Source: Cristatella mucedo (lineage: Eukaryota > Bryozoa > Phylactolaemata > Cristatellidae). Taken from it: a stretch of 64,000 nucleotides of DNA. The notes under the pieces are model-generated. The model was given only the letters and a program-made list of their open reading frames with translations, did no database searches and had not been told where the DNA came from. A program made the translations under genes and the position numbers. The stretch covers positions 10,868,501-10,932,500 of the forward strand of contig WPIO01000008.1 of NCBI GenBank assembly GCA_009760855.2. Reading direction: 5' to 3'. Positions 58,241 to 64,000 of this stretch are shown here, one piece after another (position 1 is the stretch's first letter; the number at the start of each line of letters is the position of its first letter).

Positions 58241-60395
58241 AATTCCATTCCATTATTCCACCATCAATTAACCAGTAGACCTTAAAAGTGGCATGGGGAC
58301 GCGTTTTATAGCCTGTTAAAGCTGATATTTTTCTTTGAAACCAGTAATGATTACATAAAAAAGTTGACGTTACCCAAAAAGATGAGATCGAAAAGATGCT
58401 GAGATCATCGAAATCGAACCGGACACCAGACACCAGGCAGGCGCGGAGCGTTGAGCTGAGTACTTACTAAGTAAGCAAATACTCACAGATAAATGAGTAC
58501 AAAGAAAAGTGGCGCGAGTAGTGCAAGAAGGAACACAATTTACTATTGTCTATGCGTGCGTAGACTTTTAGTAAATAATGAAACTTATAGTCGGGCTTAA
58601 TCGTGTTGTATGCTGTCATCCACACTTAACAGTGGAGAATGATTGACAGATTTGCGCTTTCGGCTGTCATGCTATAATGCTACGCGCAATGCGCGAACAT
58701 GAAGTTGACCCACATTGCTGTTGACACTGATTGTCATGCTCTCGTTCTCTAATAATTTGCAAGCATCGCAAGAGGATATAGGGAGCTTTCTTCTTGTTTG
58801 ATTACAGTAGCGCTATTTTTTCCGTATTGCAAGCACTCGCATCCGAGCTCGGGGACACTCGGGGGTAACTTCGTGCACGAACCTCGCGGGAATTGTGTAA
58901 TGCAAATGATGACATACAATTGCATTAAATCCCAAGCGCAAATGAGAATAACAAAACGTACTTCGAAGTTTTCTGTTATAGTTTTCAGAAATTCCTGTTC
59001 AGCACAATTCAAATAAGTCGATGGCATGTCCATATTATGTTTAACTTGCAGCTAAAGATCGCACATCTAGATCACAATGTTCATCAGATGACCGCGAAAC
59101 CAACACTTAATGTAGTTTTACATAGCTTGAAGACCATTTACAAAGCCGTCTTAGACAAGTCGTTTGTGTATGCACTTGCAAGTCTAAATTCTGCATGCTC
59201 TTTTTTTACTCAAATATTCTTAAAGAACTAAAATCCGGTATGAACGCCATGGCGGTTTCAAGTACTCTATCGACTTCTTGAACACGTATGCGAGATGCAG
59301 CACATTTATGAGGTGTTTCCCTAGCAACGACAGGCTTCTTGCTCTGTGTTTAAGATCGCAATCCAATGCAGCGAGCAGCGTAAGCATCTCAAGCTGACAA
59401 TAATCCGCATATATAGAAAAATTGTAACTCTTACGTACAGTGACGTAGCTGTAGCATTTTTAATGCAACTCAAGGTTTTTCTCAGTAGTTACTAAATTTT
59501 GAGTAGTTGCCTAATTTAAAACTTGAGGCCACAGGCTAAATTACTTATATCTTGCATTATCCAGTAGGCTGGCATCTTGGCTCCCGCTGAATTTACCACG
59601 AAACATTAACTGAGCACTTCAAGTTGAATCTTTCATGCCAGTTAATGTTTTCGCCTAAACCACCCGGAAGTTAACACTGCCATCTTGATTTTTTGTTTCA
59701 AGATCACTACATTGTGTAAATATCCAAGCCTATAATGCTGCTACTTTAATGTAAAAACACTGCTTACAGCAAATGTATCTCCAACACGTAATCTCTATCT
59801 TGATTCATAAATTGTCCTATAGCATTCAAAGGGCTCTGCCATTTGCTAATCCAATGGCTTTAAATTATGTTCTGCTTTGCTACTGGCTGCTATTTTACAG
59901 CTAATGTGAACGTTTAGAAAAATTACGAGCTTGGCTTATCCAAATACTTCAGGTTATCAATGAATGTGGTAATGAGGACATATGTATGGGCCTTGCTTGG
60001 CTTTATAGAGTAAGTCAAACAGCGATGCTTGGGTGACTGATTTGGAAATGAGGCATACAAAGTAAGTGTACGCATTTGAATTAAACACCTGTGCCCATTG
60101 ATGAAACCTAATACTTTTAAAGCTTAAGGTTGAATATATACCGTAATAGAAGGCCATTAAAAAATTGCTGTTTACTTGAAGACCCTATTCAATCCTTTCT
60201 TTGGTATTCAATTGCGGTAAATCTTAATCCAGCTGTAACTCAGATGTTTAATGCATCTCTGGATAAAGGGCGCCATTTCAAAGTCACTCAAATTGGCCAT
60301 GGAACGACCAACACTAAGAAACTCTAAATGATCCAGTAAACTATCAAAAGATCTCCCTTCTTCCATTTTGAAAAATTCTCTCGAAGATATTGTCG
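58241..60395. other. No feature recognised
   Basis: Frames of 60-95 codons on both strands show no domain. No repeat with a second copy in the window was noticed. Confidence 0.4.
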
Positions 60396-60399
60396 CATG

Positions 60400-60845
60400 C
60401 AGTATGTAAAGTGCAGTCCCGAGAATGGTCAGACAAATTTCAGTCAGGAATCGAGAGAAACGGCTCTAGTTGAACTGCAGTCTTCAGTGTGACCAACGAC
60501 ATTTTAGGCAACAACAACGGTGGTAACATTAATGCTCTGATCCTACTATTGCTGTCAGCTGCGTTTGACACTATTGATCACGATACCCTATCTGAACGAT
60601 TAAGAAAAACGATTGTTCGGGCAGATGATACCCTAGCGCTGTTTGAATCGTACTCGTCCGAACGTATTCAATCCGTGCTGGGTGGCGGTCGTGTCTCATG
60701 CAGCAACCTGTCACCTGTGGAGTTCCACGTGGATCGGCTCGTGCTCCGTTGCTATTCTCAGATGACACTTGGACTATAGGAAAAGTGATTCGAGCTCATG
60801 GGATTGGTAAATACTACAGTAACGCCGAAGGCTCGGGGGAGTAGG
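60400..60845 (+). mobile_element. LINE reverse-transcriptase remnant (motif A to YADD position)
   Basis: SGIERNGSS-like start, LILLLLSAAFDTIDHDTLSE (motif A), LALFESYSSERIQSVLG, GVPRGSARAPLLF (motif B region) and RAHGIGKYYSNAEGS, where YYSNA replaces YADD. The family is close to, but distinct from, family A. Inactive. Confidence 0.75.
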
Positions 60846-61760
60846 CATAACATGCCGCTTACCAAGGGGCGTAACCTAGCGCTTAATGCCGTTCGGTGCG
60901 CGCCTACGAGCAATCAGCGTTTCTGGCGCTGATCTACTTATCGTTACTAAAGGGGGTCGTGAGTCCGCGGCGTGAATTGGAACAGATACACAAATTGGGG
61001 ATTTTACTGAGCTTTATTTGCAAGCGCACAGTCGCTGCGCGTCTAGCTCAGCTCTATCTCGTCACATGCTCTCAACAGCACGAGGACTCTTGCGGAGGGA
61101 ATACGTCCCCGCACTTAGACTACCTACGTCTATTGTGGGGAACGACCCAAATAGGCCGAGGAGCCCTAACCGGAGCCTAGACCCTGACCAGAGAACTAGG
61201 GCTCCGCTTCCACCTTACGGCAGGAATACCTCGTACACTACACCAAGCACTCTTGGTGAGACTACGTGCACGCGAACACACACACAAAACACAGAAGAAA
61301 CACAAAATGCGAGTTCGAGCGCTATGCGACCGTATTTGGTGGCATCCACCGAATCCTCCTGGCTCTGTCTCGTCCTGTCTCTCAGTCGCTGGCGTACAGC
61401 TCACCCTCATCCCTCGCTTTCAGAGAAACGAGTCCGGCAACAACCGGCGACGGCGTCGAGACGGAGCCGAAGATGAAGAAGGGGACTCTAGCGAGCGTCG
61501 CCCCATTATTATATAACTAGCTGGGACAATGGGGTGACACTCCAGCCAGTATCAATCACCTCAGCGACCTCTGCGTCCCCTTGCTCACCCCTCGAGAACG
61601 CCGATGCTCTTCACCCACTTCTTTTGTTCTCACGGCAACCGTCCGCCAAATCTTGGTTGGCTGGCGGCGACAGCAACCTTCAGCAAGCGTTGCCCTATTC
61701 TCAAATTGCTAGCCGGAACTATTGGGTTGACAGGCCTGCCAATATCAATCACCTAATTGC
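60846..61760. other. GC-rich insert-like block between two LINE RT remnants
   Basis: Clearly GC-richer than its flanks, with overlapping frames up to 152 codons (61018-61476, +) rich in Arg, Pro, Ser and Thr that look compositional. TCAATCACCT follows similar text at about 61515-61562 and 61707-61754 (ACTCCAGCCAGTATCAATCACC versus GGCCTGCCAATATCAATCACC), suggesting an old ~190-base duplication. Confidence 0.35.
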
Positions 61761-61764
61761 CCTA

Positions 61765-62025
61765 CTACGATGGCTGCGTCCTCTTGTTCTAGGACAGAGG
61801 TGTTTCCTGCTGAGCAATTGTCATGCGCTCTAAAACTGAGTCAGGCCGGCACTGCGCTACACTACTATGCTAATGATAGCCAGTTGCATAGTCATTTAAA
61901 CCCTCGAATCCGCTTTAGCTATTGATAAATGAATGCCAACCTTGCAGACATTCTATCCGTAACGTGGGCCAACTTCCTTAGGTCTAGCATTTAGAAAAAC
62001 TTGACTCATTACTTACCCAACTGAG
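61765..62025 (+). mobile_element. LINE reverse-transcriptase remnant with YAND in place of YADD
   Basis: One frame reads LKLSQAGTALHYYANDSQLH (61830-61890), the catalytic-loop block with the first Asp changed to Asn, then NANLADILSVTWANFL, equivalent to the 'IDDIRTWMAANFL' block. It stops soon after. It may be the displaced downstream part of a second element rather than of 60400-60845, which already reaches this motif. Confidence 0.65.
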
Positions 62026-62884
62026 GATATATTATCAAGTCAATAGACGATTTCTCTCTTGATCCAAAATTGCTAGCTAGGTGAACCTCGGGAGATTGTG
62101 AAGAAATGCTCGATTTCGTAGCGTAAGAGCTCGAGCTGCTGCTGTTTAGAGGGACTGTTTCCAACGGTGACCTCTCGGGCAGCTACCGGAGGAAATATTT
62201 CTTGAAAAGGAGCTACACCTTAACAGCTAGGCTAAACGCCCGGCGTGTCAAATGTGTGTCAAAGCGTTCGACAGTTGCCTCAGCGGGTCTGACTGAAAGT
62301 GATACCCTTGAGCGAGTATAAACGATGTTTCACTTGCTGAGGCGACAAAAAGTGAAAACTGCTCGAAAACTATCTCAATGTAGGAACAATTAGCGCATTG
62401 CTACAGTTGCCTCTAGTATGGGCTGAACGCGACTTATGGTCAAGATAAACTTTCGAGCTTTTGAGAAATGCGACACGCGTGATCAGGTCTTCGACATTTA
62501 GAAAGTGAGTCATGGTTGTGCCAAAACTAAACATCTGTCCTTGCAAACTGCCACGAGCCTTCCTTATTTTTCTACGCTTACAAAAAACTATGCATCACGA
62601 TATGGAATAACTATACCAGCAGGTGCTCCAAAGGTCGAAAACAGTAAAAAATAATGCAACTATGCTTCCTTAATGACTTCGACCCACTGACATAAGTATC
62701 CGGACTTCGTCTAACGTAAGTGCGGGAAGTATCAACGGTTTAGTCACACAGCCCACGACCACGTAGCAGCGATATTGTTCCAGTTGTAGGAACCAAGCCG
62801 CAGATTGACACAGTGGTGCCCTACTCTAGTAAGCTTGCATTTGGATGATAGCAGGGCAATCTAGTTCTGCAAACCTCAGACATT
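62026..62884. other. No feature recognised
   Basis: No coding, repeat or RNA signal that I can support. Confidence 0.4.
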
Positions 62885-63045
62885 GTTTGTCAGGTCTCAG
62901 GGGGGATAATTCGTTTGTTCTTCGTGAGCTAGGTCGTGAGTTCGAGTCCTGCAGCAGACGATCCTGTATTGGCCACTGCAAGTGATTGTGATAGCTGTCA
63001 AGGCTCTTTTATCGCTATATAAACAAGGCTGCTTAAACTGTAACT
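62885..63045 (+). mobile_element. tRNA-derived SINE, old copy
   Basis: A B-box-like AGTTCGAGTCC (62939-62949), then GACGATCCTGTATTGGCCACTGC and body to TATATAAACAAGGCTGCTTAA. The A box is worn. No leader equivalent to that of the young copies upstream. Confidence 0.75.
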
Positions 63046-63638
63046 TTAAATGGCGCCTTGCTGCCGTAGCATAGAGCTTCTAGTGTATCAAAGGCCCATC
63101 ATACTTTGATAAAGGAATCTCGGATTTAGAGCACTTGGCAGACACCCTGCTTGAAAAAAGGTGTTGCTATTGTAGCCAAATAAGTAATATTTGGCAACTT
63201 CAACCGATTTTAACTTTGCAAAAGGACACATTAATCCTATGATTCTTGTTTCAGTTAATAACACCTATTAAGCAGCCTCCTGAGTTGAATGAAGTTTTCT
63301 ACGTTCTGCGAACCATTGGAATTAAGGCCGCTTAAACATTCCTTCACAGAAACCTCACAGAGGCGACCACTCCAGGAGGATACATATACTCTGCAAGATC
63401 GGTAGGCTTAGTAGGTAAGTTTCAACTTTGGCGAAATTCTTCTATGTTGTTCTTGGGTGGAGGCTATGGCCTTCTTGACGGCCTGCATTGACTTGCTGTT
63501 TGCATGTATGGTGCTCCAACGAAGTTCCTGGAAAATCAAGAATGGTGGTTACAGGCTTCGTGATTTTGGTTAGCAATATTTAGTAAACTCTGGAATCATT
63601 CGTGGCGTTACACGTATGAGTGTGAATAAGCCAGTGTG
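63046..63638. other. No feature recognised
   Basis: No coding or repeat signal seen. Confidence 0.4.
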
Positions 63639-63661
63639 TGAGTGTGTGTGTGTGTGCGTGC

Positions 63662-63706
<45 letters not shown>
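63639..63706. repeat. (TG)n microsatellite
   Basis: About 30 TG units with a few GCGTGC interruptions at the left end. His/Thr-rich frames on the minus strand are artefacts of it. Confidence 0.95.
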
Positions 63707-63710
<4 letters not shown>

Positions 63711-64000
63711 AGCATAAGAGCTTGAATGTGCTGTACTCTCATGCACGAGTGTTGAGTATCTGTGGCATAGCACTCACAAAAAATTGTGCTGTTCAAATTC
63801 AAACACATGTGAAGTAAGCGATCGAGAGAGAACAGTTTCAAAAACTATCGCAAATATACGTAGTATTGATGGGGGGTTGCAATCACAGATATCACAGACC
63901 TCTGAACACAAGGCCTAAGTTCAAAAGATTTGCTGCTAACAGTTCTCACTACTCTATAACAATTCAAAATTAATTGTGAAATATAGAAGTGAGTTAAATT
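63707..64000. other. No feature recognised at right edge
   Basis: AT-rich sequence without supported features. Confidence 0.4.

Noticed and set aside
61018-61476. 152-codon frame rich in Arg, Ser, Pro and Thr as a gene
   Set aside because: Overlapped by other frames of similar length on both strands; the GC-rich composition lowers stop frequency. No domain recognised.

Overview
This window reads as animal nuclear DNA, probably from an invertebrate. It is AT-rich, its one recognisable protein-coding gene is split into small exons by GT-AG introns, and the rest is dominated by decayed non-LTR retrotransposons, tRNA-derived SINEs and (TA)n/(CA)n microsatellites. There are no prokaryotic-type operons, CRISPR arrays, rRNA genes or functional-looking tRNA genes. 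The species cannot be named from the sequence alone.

The left half (1 to about 31.6 kb) holds the 5' part of one gene on the minus strand. Twelve exons were resolved by hand from splice sites, reading phase and the 33-residue ankyrin period. Joined, they encode about 15 ankyrin repeats whose order and odd-length repeats (long linkers in repeats 6, 11 and 13) match the N-terminal ankyrin domain of a TRPA1-type cation channel. The N-terminal cap exon lies to the right (above 31,587) and was not found. The membrane channel half would lie off the left edge. One repeat exon is missing between 5,306 and 354, and two exons carry small frame-breaking differences, so the locus is either a decaying copy or a correct gene with assembly indels.

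The right half (about 32 to 64 kb) has no gene I can support. It is a graveyard of at least two non-LTR families. Family A is L2/CR1-like, with an (ATT)n tail and a conserved 3' stem-loop. Family B has the C-terminal '[15 protein letters not shown]' signature and a (TACA)n-like tail. Members are nested in each other, two of them in head-to-head arrangement. There are also four SINE copies, a 254-bp MITE with perfect 21-bp inverted termini, a foldback element built of ~13-bp subterminal repeats, and a (TA)n tract carrying direct and inverted copies of one LINE segment.

The most interesting non-gene signals are: a 39-bp near-perfect hairpin inside a TRPA intron, whose five transition differences are all G-U pairs on the + strand; the 245-bp SINE with a leader upstream of its tRNA promoter and an 11-bp target duplication; and the covarying 3' hairpin of LINE family A.
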